A stretch of 64,000 nucleotides of DNA from Bradyrhizobium sp. CCGUVB1N3 (lineage in GTDB: Bacteria > Pseudomonadota > Alphaproteobacteria > Rhizobiales > Xanthobacteraceae): positions 9,675,501-9,739,500 of the forward strand of contig NZ_JANADR010000001.1 of assembly GCF_024199925.1 (NCBI RefSeq), given 5' to 3'. The notes beneath the pieces are model-generated. The model was not told the DNA's origin. It worked only from the letters and a program-made list of their open reading frames with translations, and ran no database searches. Positions 26,966-33,254 of the stretch are shown piece by piece; the stretch's first letter is position 1; every line of letters starts with the position of its first letter. The translations under genes and the position numbers were made by a program.

Positions 26966-27264
26966 TGGTGCGGACGGCCGGACTCGAACCGGCACGGGCA
27001 ATGCCCAACGGATTTTCGTACCAACTACGACTTTCGTCGCCGCCAACCTGGCGTTTGTGGTCTGGACTATCCCTTCACCTTGGCGTTGTCGCTTTAGGTG
27101 CTGCCCGTCTAGTCTCTACACCTTCCCCCAGGATTTAGGGGCTTGGCTCGGGATTACCAGCAAAGGCTTCCCCGAATTTGAGCAGTTCTGCATCCCGGGT
27201 TTCCCGCAGGAGCACTCAATTTTTGGCTTAAGTCCGTTGCGTCTACCAATTTCGCCACGCCCGC
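26966..27264 (-). tRNA. tRNA-Leu(UAA) interrupted by a group I intron; island-borne replacement gene
   Basis: 5' exon 27264-27230 (acceptor gcgggcg, D-arm tggcgaaattggtagacgca, anticodon-stem start acggactt). 3' exon 27016-26966 (aaaatccgttgggc, long variable arm, T-arm gccggttcgagtccggc, acceptor cgtccgc, A, encoded CCA). The 7-bp acceptor pairs with one G-U; the anticodon stem acgga/tccgt is perfect; the loop cttaaaa gives anticodon UAA. It is clearly not a recent copy of the split host gene: acceptor, variable arm and anticodon stem differ, with compensatory changes (G7-C66 here, A7-T66 in the host gene). It starts 54 bp after the integrase stop on the same strand. Confidence 0.93.
27017..27229 (-). 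ncRNA. Group I intron (IC3-like) in the anticodon loop of tRNA-Leu(UAA)
   Basis: 213 nt inserted after the second U of the anticodon loop (cu-U|AAaa), the same position as the classic cyanobacterial and plastid tRNA-Leu(UAA) intron. Core elements in order: P caaattcggggaagcc (27180-27165), Q aatcccgagccaagcccc (27155-27138), R ggtgtagagactagacgggc (27122-27103), S ggtgaagggatagtccaga (27079-27061). P7 pairs gacta with tagtc. P1 pairs exon acuu with intron gagu (intron nt 13-16), giving a U-G wobble at the splice site, and the intron ends in G. The core closely resembles the Azoarcus tRNA-Ile and Anabaena tRNA-Leu introns. No homing endonuclease is encoded. Confidence 0.95.
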
Positions 27265-27318
27265 ATGCCGGGCCCTTCATAACCCGTGTCGGTCCGGTCG
27301 CCAAGGTGTCAGGTGGGG

Positions 27319-28641
27319 TCAGTGCGGTTTGCGACGGGTGTAATTCTTGCCGGTCGGGCGCAAGCGATTTTTCGGAGCCGCAGGCTTTGGTGGCGGGGGC
27401 GACTGCGGCGCAACCTTGTTTTCTTCGTTCCGGGGAACGCGTTTGACGTTGATGGCGGCTGCGCTCAACTGGTTCTTGATGTGCGAGGCGTAGAATTTCT
27501 CGATCATCTCGACGCTGGTGCGGCAGTTCTTGGCAACCTGGTAGATGTCAGCACCTTCCATGAGACGCAGGCAGATGTAGGTATGCCGCAGGCTGTAGGC
27601 CGTGCGGCGCTGCCCTTCGCGGTCGAACTTGAGGTTTTCCTCCTCAAGGATGTTGTTGAACAGCACATGCTGGTCGTTTGGGAAAATGCGATCAGTCGGC
27701 TGGGCCTTGTTGCGCTTTCGCAACCTGAAGAAGGGCATGACGGCGCTGGGCATGCTCTTGCAGTAGCCGACACCGCGCTTGCCGCGCACTTCGATTTCAA
27801 GAATGCGCTCGTCGGTTTCGCGATCCTTGACCACGGTCACGTCGCGATATTCCAGCCGCTTCGCCTCGTCAGGCCGCAGGCCTGTGTTGGCCATGAAGAT
27901 GATGAAGTCATACAGTTCCTGGCCGTGGTAGCGATAGCGCTCCTTTTTGGGATCGTCCGCGCGCTTCGCGGCGGCGAGGTAAAGCTGTCTGTATTCAGTC
28001 GGTGAGAACCAGGCGCGATGGGAAATCTTCCCATTGCTGCGATAGGGCTGCGACATGTCGGGCAGGCTGGCGAGCCAGTCGTGCCGCATGGCTGTCTTCA
28101 AGGTCTGGCGCAGCGCGACCATCTCTTGGTGAACAGTGCCGCGGGCAGGCGGCTTGCCGCGTTTTTCTTTCGATTTCTCGATGCGGTCGATGCGGTATTC
28201 CGCTATCGCGCCAGATGTGACCTGCGAGAGTGGTTTGTCCCCGAAGAAGGGGACGAGGTAGTTGCGCAGGCGCCTCTGGTGGCCTGCGGTGTAGATAGGG
28301 CTGCGTTGCCCCTCGGTGAGAACCGGAAATTCGCGGAGGAATTGTTCTGCGGCGTCCTTGAAAGTCTTTTCGGCGTTGACGGGGACCAGCTTGCCCAGTT
28401 CGCCGCGAATGTGCTTGCCGCGCAATTCAAGATACCACTCCTCGGCAAATTGCTTTGCAGCGGAGAATCCTTCGAGCTTGGTGCTCGCTCTGTGATTTCT
28501 GCCGGAGACATAAGCGGCAACCTGCCAGTGCTTGCTGTCGTTGCTGCGCTTGTAGATGTAGCACTTGCCGCCCATCAGTTCGTAGCGCTCGATCGTGCCG
28601 TCCTTCGCCGGTGGTTGCTGTTCTTGAGTTGCCGTCTCCAT
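27319..28641 (-). CDS. Tyrosine recombinase (island integrase)
   Basis: 440 residues. An N-terminal arm-binding-type region (to about 90) and SAM-like core-binding domain (about 90-190) precede the catalytic domain: Arg256 in NTGLRPDEAKRL, Lys288 in VRGKRGVGYCK, YSLRHTY (Arg352-His353; the first box II His is Tyr, as in many phage integrases) and nucleophile Tyr384 in EMIEKFYASH. The tail is Pro/Lys/Arg-rich. The gene lies 122 bp inside the right att core and points away from it, toward the replacement tRNA. The split host tRNA's promoter lies upstream on the same strand and could add to its expression. Confidence 0.93.
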   Translation of the reverse strand: METATQEQQPPAKDGTIERYELMGGKCYIYKRSNDSKHWQVAAYVSGRNHRASTKLEGFSAAKQFAEEWYLELRGKHIRGELGKLVPVNAEKTFKDAAEQFLREFPVLTEGQRSPIYTAGHQRRLRNYLVPFFGDKPLSQVTSGAIAEYRIDRIEKSKEKRGKPPARGTVHQEMVALRQTLKTAMRHDWLASLPDMSQPYRSNGKISHRAWFSPTEYRQLYLAAAKRADDPKKERYRYHGQELYDFIIFMANTGLRPDEAKRLEYRDVTVVKDRETDERILEIEVRGKRGVGYCKSMPSAVMPFFRLRKRNKAQPTDRIFPNDQHVLFNNILEEENLKFDREGQRRTAYSLRHTYICLRLMEGADIYQVAKNCRTSVEMIEKFYASHIKNQLSAAAINVKRVPRNEENKVAPQSPPPPKPAAPKNRLRPTGKNYTRRKPH

Positions 28642-28763
28642 CGGGAAATCATCCCTTTTTGTGTAAATGTGTAAGCCTTGTGGAAGGGTATTGCAAATCT
28701 AGATTTTCGTCAATCTATTTGATTTTACTGAGTAATTTTTCATTTTAGTCTGACAAAGAAAAA
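28642..28763 (-). promoter_or_regulatory. Right island end: integrase promoter and candidate arm sites
   Basis: On the minus strand ttgacg (28713-28708) is followed after 17 nt by taccct (28690-28685), a plausible sigma-70-type promoter about 45 bp before the integrase ATG at 28641. The words gtgtaaa/gtgtaag (28661-28675) and tgtggaag (28679-28686) overlap this promoter and recur at the left end, so integrase bound to arm sites could repress its own promoter. Inference from position. Confidence 0.4.
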
Positions 28764-28772
28764 ATTTTAAGT
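28764..28772. repeat. Right attachment-site core (att), 9 bp
   Basis: attttaagt, identical to 14182-14190. Inside the island it is preceded by an A-rich run (agaaaaa), matching the T-rich run that follows the left core, so a recombined circular attP would be nearly symmetric around the core. Confidence 0.85.
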
Positions 28773-28803
28773 CCCTTGCGTCTACCAATTCCGCCATGCC
28801 CGC
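28764..28803 (-). pseudogene. 5' half of the host tRNA-Leu(UAA) gene (split by the island)
   Basis: On the minus strand: acceptor gcgggca (28803-28797), D-arm tggcggaattggtagacgca, anticodon-stem strand aggga and loop, ending at the core acttaaaat. Beyond the core the sequence becomes ttttttctttg, which cannot form the other half of the anticodon stem. Its partner is at 14134-14190. Directly upstream (28804-28821) is an 18-bp palindrome, ttgatcc-aacg-ggatcaa, in the native tRNA promoter region. Confidence 0.92.
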
Positions 28804-29024
28804 TTGATCCAACGGGATCAAACACTTAAAGCCCTTGCTGGCCGCCTGGCTTGGGGCCGGACGGGGCGAAGGGTGCCCTTCCTTAAGCGAGCCGGCCGCA
28901 CAAGGCAAAGCCTCAATCCGGGATATGGCGCTTGCGCCTCAATCCGGGATATGGGGCCAAGCCTCAATCCGGACATCTCGGGCTGCTTTAGGCAATGTCA
29001 ATTTACGGGGACTACCAATCCGGC
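28804..29024. repeat. Host DNA right of the island: palindrome and three direct repeats
   Basis: No gene supported. cctcaatccgggatatgg occurs at 28911-28928 and 28937-28954, with a third diverged copy starting at 28962 (cctcaatccggacat); periods are 26 and 25 bp. The palindrome ttgatcc-aacg-ggatcaa at 28804-28821 abuts the tRNA 5' half. Confidence 0.6.
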
Positions 29025-29471
29025 ATGTCTGTTTCGATTCTCAACCGCTGCCGTCCCGCGCTTGCGCTGGTCGTGCTGCTTGCGCTCGGCTCGGGGCTCG
29101 GCGGCTGCGCCAGCGTCGGCGAAACCATCAGCCCGGCCTTCGTCGATCCCGGCAAATACGATCTTTGGGATTGCAAGCAGCTCGCGCCGGAGCGGAAAAG
29201 CCTCGCCAACCGTCTCGTGGACCTTGAGCGGCTGATGGCGAAGGCCGAGACCGGGACAGGCGGCGCTGTGGTCTCCGAGCTCGCCTACCGCAACGACTAC
29301 ATCTCCATTCGTGCGCAACAGAAGCTGCTGGAAGAGAACTGGCGGCGCAACAAGTGCCGCGAGAGCGACATGGTGCCGACGCCCCCGCCGGCGTCGCCTG
29401 TGCCCCCGACCGCCGCCAAGCCTGTGGCGAAGCCGGTACCTGGCTCTAAGTCCAGCAGCGCCGCTCACTGA
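29025..29471 (+). CDS. Putative lipoprotein, hypothetical
   Basis: 148 residues from the ATG at 29025; another in-frame ATG at 28995 adds ten but would lengthen the signal-peptide n-region. N-terminus MSVSILNRCRPALALVVLLA leads to a lipobox LGGC (about residue 25-28), so it should be lipidated and exported. The middle is helical (ERKSLANRLVDLERLMAKAE) and the C-terminus is Pro/Ala/Lys-rich (VPTPPPASPVPPTAAKPVAK), suggesting a flexible envelope-spanning tail. Function unknown; a convergent monooxygenase gene follows. Confidence 0.75.
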   Translation: MSVSILNRCRPALALVVLLALGSGLGGCASVGETISPAFVDPGKYDLWDCKQLAPERKSLANRLVDLERLMAKAETGTGGAVVSELAYRNDYISIRAQQKLLEENWRRNKCRESDMVPTPPPASPVPPTAAKPVAKPVPGSKSSSAAH

Positions 29472-29486
29472 AGTCAGCATCGCGCC

Positions 29487-30689
29487 TCACGCGCGCCAGC
29501 GATAGATCCAGTCCTGACGCGCCAGCATGCGCTCCGGCCCGAGTGCGCGGATCGCAAGATCGCGCGCCAGCGCGAAGGGGCCTGCTAGATGGTAGATGCG
29601 GCCCTGCTGCCGCGCGGTCCGCTGCACGCGCCTGACGCGGGCCTCGCGCGCCCGGCCATAGCGCGCCAGCGCCGCCGCGATGCTAGCTGCGCTCTCGGTG
29701 GCGTTGCCGCTCAGATGCTCGGCGAGCACGGCGGCGTCCTCGATCGCCATTCCTGCGCCCTGTGCGGCGAAGGGCAGCATCGCATGCACGGCATCGCCGA
29801 CGAGCGCGATCGCGCCCTTGCTCCAGCCGACGCCGTCGGGCAGCGTGAACAGCGCCCATTTGCGCCAGCTGTCGACCGCGGTGAGCATCATCCGTGCCGG
29901 ACCCGGCCAGCGCGGCGCCGCGAAGGCGTCCATCACCTCGCGGAGATCGCCCGGCGTGCTCCAGCCCGGCCTGTTCCAGGTGCCGGGCACGACCGCGACC
30001 ACGTTGATCTGGCGTCCGCCTGCGATCGGATAGGCGACGAGATGGGCATTCGGCCCCATCCAGAGCTGCACGCGGCGCGAGGTGTATTCCTTCGGCAGTT
30101 GCGTGGCCTCGAACGTGCCGCGCCAGGCGATCAGGCCGGAGAAGCGCGGCACGACGTCCGGAAACAGATGCTGGCGTACTGTAGACCAGACGCCGTCGGC
30201 GCCGATCAGCGCGCTTGCCACTTCGCTCCGGCGCAACGTGCCGCTGCGATAGACCACGGAGAGTCCCTTGGCGTGCGCGGCGACGTCCTCGAACGTCCCG
30301 CCCAGCCGCAAATCGATATCAGGATGGTCCGCGACCGCGGCGGCGAGCGCCGCTTGCAGATCGGCCCGGTGCACCACCCAATAGGGGGCTCCGGCGCGCT
30401 CGGCGGCCGCCGCGCCCAGCGGCAGGCGCATCAGCTCGCCGCCGGCGCGCGTGCTCATGATGCTGACCGCCTCCGGCGTCACCGCGCGCGAGCCCAGCCG
30501 GTCCTTCAACCCGAGCTCGACCAGGATGCGGCTCGCATTGGGCGACAATTGCAGGCCGGCGCCAACTTCCTCCAGCCGCTCGGCCTTCTCCAGCACGACG
30601 ACGCGAAAGCCCTTGGCGGCAAGCGCGAGTGCGGCCGTCAATCCTCCGATTCCGGCACCGGTAATGATGATCGTTCGGGAGACGGCCAC
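29487..30689 (-). CDS. FAD-dependent monooxygenase (salicylate hydroxylase-like)
   Basis: 400 residues. Rossmann FAD-binding motif GAGIGGLTAALALA (about 11-24), HRADLQAAL motif (about 107), and the second FAD motif ALVGDAVHAMLPFAAQGAGM (about 294-313) identify a class A flavoprotein hydroxylase, which inserts oxygen into an aromatic or related ring using NAD(P)H. Cytoplasmic. No catabolic gene neighbours point to a substrate; it is 20 bp downstream of the CHCC zinc protein gene on the same strand. Confidence 0.88.
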   Translation of the reverse strand: MAVSRTIIITGAGIGGLTAALALAAKGFRVVVLEKAERLEEVGAGLQLSPNASRILVELGLKDRLGSRAVTPEAVSIMSTRAGGELMRLPLGAAAAERAGAPYWVVHRADLQAALAAAVADHPDIDLRLGGTFEDVAAHAKGLSVVYRSGTLRRSEVASALIGADGVWSTVRQHLFPDVVPRFSGLIAWRGTFEATQLPKEYTSRRVQLWMGPNAHLVAYPIAGGRQINVVAVVPGTWNRPGWSTPGDLREVMDAFAAPRWPGPARMMLTAVDSWRKWALFTLPDGVGWSKGAIALVGDAVHAMLPFAAQGAGMAIEDAAVLAEHLSGNATESAASIAAALARYGRAREARVRRVQRTARQQGRIYHLAGPFALARDLAIRALGPERMLARQDWIYRWRA

Positions 30690-30709
30690 CCCTTAGCGGA
30701 TGCCGCCGG

Positions 30710-30955
30710 TCAGGCCACCCTGTCCTTCAGCACGCATTCGGGCGGGCGCGCCTCGCCGGCCTTCAGGTCGGTCGCGAAGCGGTACAGCGTGGAGCAATAG
30801 GGGCAGATGATCTCGTTGTCGTTGCCGAGATCAAGGAAGACATGCGGATGGTCGAACGGAGGGTTGGCGCCAACGCACATGAACTCCTGCGAGCCGATTT
30901 CGATGACGGGGACACCGGCATCGTTGTGGAAGTGCGGGACGACATGGTCGGACAT
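30710..30955 (-). CDS. Zinc-finger CHCC domain protein (NDUFS6-like)
   Basis: 81 residues. The pattern C27...H41...CPYCSTLYRF (about 71-80 region, CxxC) fits the zf-CHCC family, a short zinc-binding protein related to the mitochondrial complex I accessory subunit NDUFS6. In alphaproteobacteria the homologue is widespread and probably helps complex I assembly. Length is typical. Preceded by a strong gatgagttcc region on the minus strand. Confidence 0.85.
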   Translation of the reverse strand: MSDHVVPHFHNDAGVPVIEIGSQEFMCVGANPPFDHPHVFLDLGNDNEIICPYCSTLYRFATDLKAGEARPPECVLKDRVA

Positions 30956-31245
30956 CGGAACTCATCCTGGAGTGGCAATGGCGGCAGACACAATCAAAAC
31001 TGACGCGGCATCATTGAACGCCGCGGACCATACTGGCGGGTGCAGATGATTGCTAGCCCAGCGGAACCGAAAGGTTGCAACTGCCCCATGCTCATTTGCT
31101 CATGCAAATTCGACACAATCTTGTCGCCTCAGAGAAGCCCTTCTTTCGTCGGGGCCGTTGTGTCGCAAATTTGGCATACTATGTCTGTGGGCGAACGAAA
31201 TCCCGGCGGCAGGCGAATTTCCAGGCGAACGTCCAGGCTTTGAGC

Positions 31246-32400
31246 ATGAAGTGGCTGCGAATCAGCACCGCGTTGGCCACCCTCGTGGCATGCAGCGTTG
31301 TCCTCGTGCAGATCGTGCCGCATGCGCGCGAGGCGGGCGCTGTGCTGGCGGCGCAAGACGATCCGGCCGCGCTGTCGGAGCTGCAGCTCGATTCCCTCCT
31401 GGGCAAAAACACGTTGGTCAATACGCCGGGCAAGAACGCCGCGATCGTTCAGGACAATATCGAAGCAGCGCTTGCAGCCCACGATGCCGATCTTGCGAGC
31501 AGCTTCGTCGAGCTCGCGCGCGATCGCAGCATCGCGCTGCCTGACGACCTCTTGAGCCGGGTCGGCGACGCTGTGAGAGAAGAGAATTCCACCTCGCATT
31601 TCGCCAAGCGTTTTGCCACGGGTCTCGTCACCGGCAGTGCCGACGACGTCGCGAGCCTCTCTGGCACCGTGGCCGGCGATCTCTTCGTGATCGGCGACGT
31701 CAGGGACGTTGTGCGCGAGGGCAAGCATCTGGCCATGGGCGAGGAGACCGACCGCCTCGTGCTCGGGCTCGCCGCGGCCGGTCTTGCGGTGACGGCGGCG
31801 ACCTATGTCTCGGTCGGCGGTGCAGCGCCGGTGCGCGCCGGCCTGTCGCTGGTCAAGGACGCCCGCAAGGTCGGGCGGCTGGGCGAGGGGCTTGCGGCTT
31901 GGGCCGGGCGCTCGGCGCGCGAGGTGGTGGACACCCCGATGCTCCAGAACGCGGTCGCCACCGGCTCGGTGCTGCGGCCGGGCGAGACCGCGAGCGCGAT
32001 CAAGGCCGCGTTCCGGGTCGAAAAGGCGGGCGCACTGGTCAGGCTCGGCAAGGACGTTGCCCGTGTCACCGAAAAGGCGGGCACCCGCGGCGCGCTCGAT
32101 ACGCTGCGCGTCGCCGAGGGGCCGAAGGACGTCGTGCGCGCGGCGCGGCTTGCAGAAGCGAGCGGCGGCAAGACCCGCGCTATCCTGAAGCTGCTCGGCC
32201 GCGGTGCGCTGTTGCTCGCAACCGGCGCATTCGATCTCGCACTGTGGCTGTTCGGCGCGCTGGTGACGCTGTTCGGCGTCCTGTCCTCGATCAAGGCCAC
32301 GACCGAGCGGCTGACGCAGGCCTGGTGTGACCGCAGGCGGGCGCGGCGGTTGCGCCGGGCGCAACTTGCGCTGGCGGGCGCAGCCGTCAGCGCGCTTTAG
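31246..32400 (+). CDS. Hypothetical membrane protein
   Basis: 384 residues from ATG 31246; the frame is open to 31075 but that part lacks coding character. N-terminal signal/anchor helix (ISTALATLVACSVVLVQIV), a soluble region with SGTVAGDLFVIGDVRDVVREG, two hydrophobic stretches (VLGLAAAGLAVTAATYVSVGG about 166-186 and GRGALLLATGAFDLALWLFGALVTLFGVL about 327-355, the latter probably a hairpin), and a basic C-terminus (CDRRRARRLRRAQL). No family recognised. Confidence 0.8.
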   Translation: MKWLRISTALATLVACSVVLVQIVPHAREAGAVLAAQDDPAALSELQLDSLLGKNTLVNTPGKNAAIVQDNIEAALAAHDADLASSFVELARDRSIALPDDLLSRVGDAVREENSTSHFAKRFATGLVTGSADDVASLSGTVAGDLFVIGDVRDVVREGKHLAMGEETDRLVLGLAAAGLAVTAATYVSVGGAAPVRAGLSLVKDARKVGRLGEGLAAWAGRSAREVVDTPMLQNAVATGSVLRPGETASAIKAAFRVEKAGALVRLGKDVARVTEKAGTRGALDTLRVAEGPKDVVRAARLAEASGGKTRAILKLLGRGALLLATGAFDLALWLFGALVTLFGVLSSIKATTERLTQAWCDRRRARRLRRAQLALAGAAVSAL

Positions 32401-32406
32401 GTTTTC

Positions 32407-32458
32407 GTTTGAGCAGGATCTTTTCGGAAAACCGCCACACACTTTTCCGGATCATGCT
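32407..32458. repeat. Rhizobial palindromic repeat, short form
   Basis: gtttgagcaggatcttttcggaaaaccgc... to ccggatcatgct: outer words gagca and atcatgct, inner arms cggaaaa/ttttccgg. Related to the longer elements at 36091-36185 and 41501-41596. Lies between the membrane protein and the hydrolase. Confidence 0.6.
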
Positions 32459-32498
32459 TTAAGATCATCCTCTCCCCAACAGACGCGGACTTAAGTTG

Positions 32499-33254
32499 AT
32501 GCCGAGCTTTCACAACGGCGCAGTCGAAATTGCCTATCTCGACGAAGGCGAGGGTGACCCGATCATCCTGGTGCACGGCTTTGCCTCGAGCAAGAACGTG
32601 AACTGGGTCTATCCGACCTGGGTCTCGGAACTGCGCAAGAATGGCCGCCGCGTGATTGCGCTGGACAATCGCGGCCATGGCGAGAGCGCAAAGCTCTACG
32701 ATCCCGCGCAATATTCCATTCCGGCCATGGCGGGCGACGTGCTCGCGCTGATGGACCATCTCGGCATCCCGCAGGCCGACATGATGGGCTATTCGATGGG
32801 GGGGCGGATGACCGCCTGGCTCGGGCTCAACGAGCCGCAGCGCCTGCGCTCGGCGATCCTCGGCGGCATCGGCATCGGCGGCCTGATCGAGGGCACCGGG
32901 CCCGGCGAGAACGTGGCCGAGGCGCTGGAAGCGCCCTCGCTCGACGACGTCACCGATCCCGTCGGGCGCACGTTCCGTGCATTTGCGGATCAGACGCGCT
33001 CCGACCGCCAGGCGCTCGCCGCGTGCCTGCGCGGCACCCGCGATCTGATGAAGAGGGAGGAAGCCGCACGCATCGACGTGCCGGTCCTGATCGCCGTCGG
33101 CACCACCGACGATGTTGCGGGCTCAGCCTCGGCGTTGGGAAGGATCATTCCCGGTTCGGAAGTGCTTGATATCCCGAACCGCGATCACATGCGCGCGGTC
33201 GGTGACAAGGTCTACAAGACCGGCGTGATCGACTTCCTGTCTCGCCGCGGCTGA
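32499..33254 (+). CDS. Alpha/beta hydrolase
   Basis: 251 residues. Oxyanion motif HGFASSK (about 24-30), nucleophile elbow GYSMGG (Ser about 96), acid Asp in GTTDD and His in NRDHMRAV (about 231). Spacing fits a standard esterase/epoxide-hydrolase-like enzyme; substrate unknown. Its 3' end overlaps the 3' end of the convergent membrane-protein gene by 132 bp. Confidence 0.88.
   Translation: MPSFHNGAVEIAYLDEGEGDPIILVHGFASSKNVNWVYPTWVSELRKNGRRVIALDNRGHGESAKLYDPAQYSIPAMAGDVLALMDHLGIPQADMMGYSMGGRMTAWLGLNEPQRLRSAILGGIGIGGLIEGTGPGENVAEALEAPSLDDVTDPVGRTFRAFADQTRSDRQALAACLRGTRDLMKREEAARIDVPVLIAVGTTDDVAGSASALGRIIPGSEVLDIPNRDHMRAVGDKVYKTGVIDFLSRRG

Larger units (their letters stand above)
14182..28772. 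mobile_element. Integrative island inserted in the anticodon loop of tRNA-Leu(UAA), carrying a replacement tRNA
   Basis: Boundaries are the 9-bp cores at 14182-14190 and 28764-28772. Contents from right to left: tyrosine integrase, intron-containing tRNA-Leu(UAA), ietA-ietS, an IS256-split Mrr-STAND gene, small hypothetical genes, an IS3 element flanked by broken genes, an HEPN-like protein gene and two small genes. No conjugation, replication or phage structural genes are visible, so it is a genomic island or satellite-like element rather than a complete ICE or prophage. Several cargo genes are visibly more AT-rich than the flanking chromosome. The predicted circular attP would be an A-rich arm, the 9-bp core and a T-rich arm. 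Confidence 0.9.

Noticed and set aside
14182..28772. Complete prophage or ICE
   Set aside because: No capsid, tail, replication, relaxase or type IV secretion genes are visible in the 14.6 kb.
28699..28908. 69-residue minus-strand frame containing MAELVDARDLK
   Set aside because: The motif is the well-known false translation of a tRNA-Leu 5' half; the frame covers the split tRNA.
28911..28976. Possible CRISPR-like array
   Set aside because: Only three repeats of 18 bp with 7-8-bp gaps and no cas genes; these are simple direct repeats.
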